From positions 1 through 40,108 of the forward strand of contig JAHRFD010000039.1 of the NCBI GenBank assembly GCA_020882975.1: a DNA stretch of 40,108 nucleotides, read 5' to 3'. The notes under the pieces are model-generated. The model was not told the DNA's origin. It did no database searches and worked only from the letters and a program-made list of their open reading frames with translations. This DNA comes from Microcoleus sp. EPA2. Its GTDB lineage: Bacteria; Cyanobacteriota; Cyanobacteriia; Cyanobacteriales; Microcoleaceae. Below are positions 40,087 through 40,108 of this stretch, piece by piece. Within the stretch, counting starts at the first letter, position 1, and the number at the start of each line of letters is the position of its first letter. A program made the position numbers and the translations under genes.

Positions 40087-40108
40087 ATGAAAGCAAGATT
40101 CCAATACA
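40087..40108 (+). CDS. tnpB: TnpB-like transposon protein, N-terminal end only (partial)
   Basis: An ATG at 40087 starts MKARFQY and runs off the window. K(A/V)R(F/Y)QYR(I/F)YP is the standard beginning of cyanobacterial IS200/IS605 (IS891/IS1136/IS1341 group) TnpB proteins. AAAGGA lies upstream as ribosome binding site. Only seven residues are visible, so the call rests on this motif and on the hairpin units before it. Confidence 0.6.

Overview
The window is chromosomal DNA from a cyanobacterium, most likely a filamentous non-heterocystous (Microcoleus/Oscillatoria/Phormidium-like) one. The evidence is the very frequent HIP1 octamer GCGATCGC and its core CGATCG, several cyanobacterial heptameric tandem repeats, cyanobacteria-typical families (DUF1816, CPP1-like J-domain protein, HstK-type dual kinase), and the order TIGR03960 radical-SAM gene - rne - rnhB. 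The genus is inferred, not proven.

Layout. The first ~124 bases are the 3' end of an IS200/IS605-type TnpB gene with its right-end hairpin; the last 22 bases are the 5' end of another TnpB gene, preceded by a duplicated 72-bp hairpin unit. From 0.1 to 17 kb lie mostly housekeeping genes: pgsA, a GNAT acetyltransferase and a PAS-GAF-GGDEF diguanylate cyclase (all minus); a HAD phosphatase (plus); a CPP1-like membrane protein and a PgeF/YfiH laccase-domain protein (minus); an M23 endopeptidase and an alpha/beta hydrolase (plus, 8 bp apart); DUF1816, rlmB, mrnC, a STAS protein and carA (minus); an exported retropepsin-like protease (plus); trpD (minus).

From 17.4 to 32.3 kb there is a signalling island. 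A plus-strand five-PAS histidine kinase faces a minus-strand series: a receiver, a receiver-PAS-adenylate cyclase, a 1944-residue Ser/Thr kinase-ATPase-GAF-histidine kinase, a receiver, a receiver-PAS-histidine kinase and a last receiver. Both receiver/receiver-PAS pairs share a 4-bp ATGA overlap. A decayed stub of one more histidine kinase lies upstream of the first receiver. The arrangement reads as two tandem copies of a unit 'histidine kinase - receiver - receiver-PAS-output', in which the output is a cyclase in one copy and a kinase in the other.

From 32.4 to 39.3 kb the RNA-metabolism block rnhB, rne and the TIGR03960/DUF2344 radical-SAM gene is followed (at 39.7 kb) by a 64-codon conserved small gene on the plus strand.

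A second theme is repeat invasion. Heptamer-based arrays begin at, or within a few bases of, many stop codons. A 145-bp inverted-repeat element with an apparent 11-bp target duplication sits in frame inside the rnhB reading frame. Palindromic CCCCTT..AAGGGG repeats have entered the coding sequences of the giant kinase and of the radical-SAM protein. A 71-72 bp terminal-inverted-repeat element occurs twice in opposite orientation. No rRNA, tRNA or CRISPR array was recognised.
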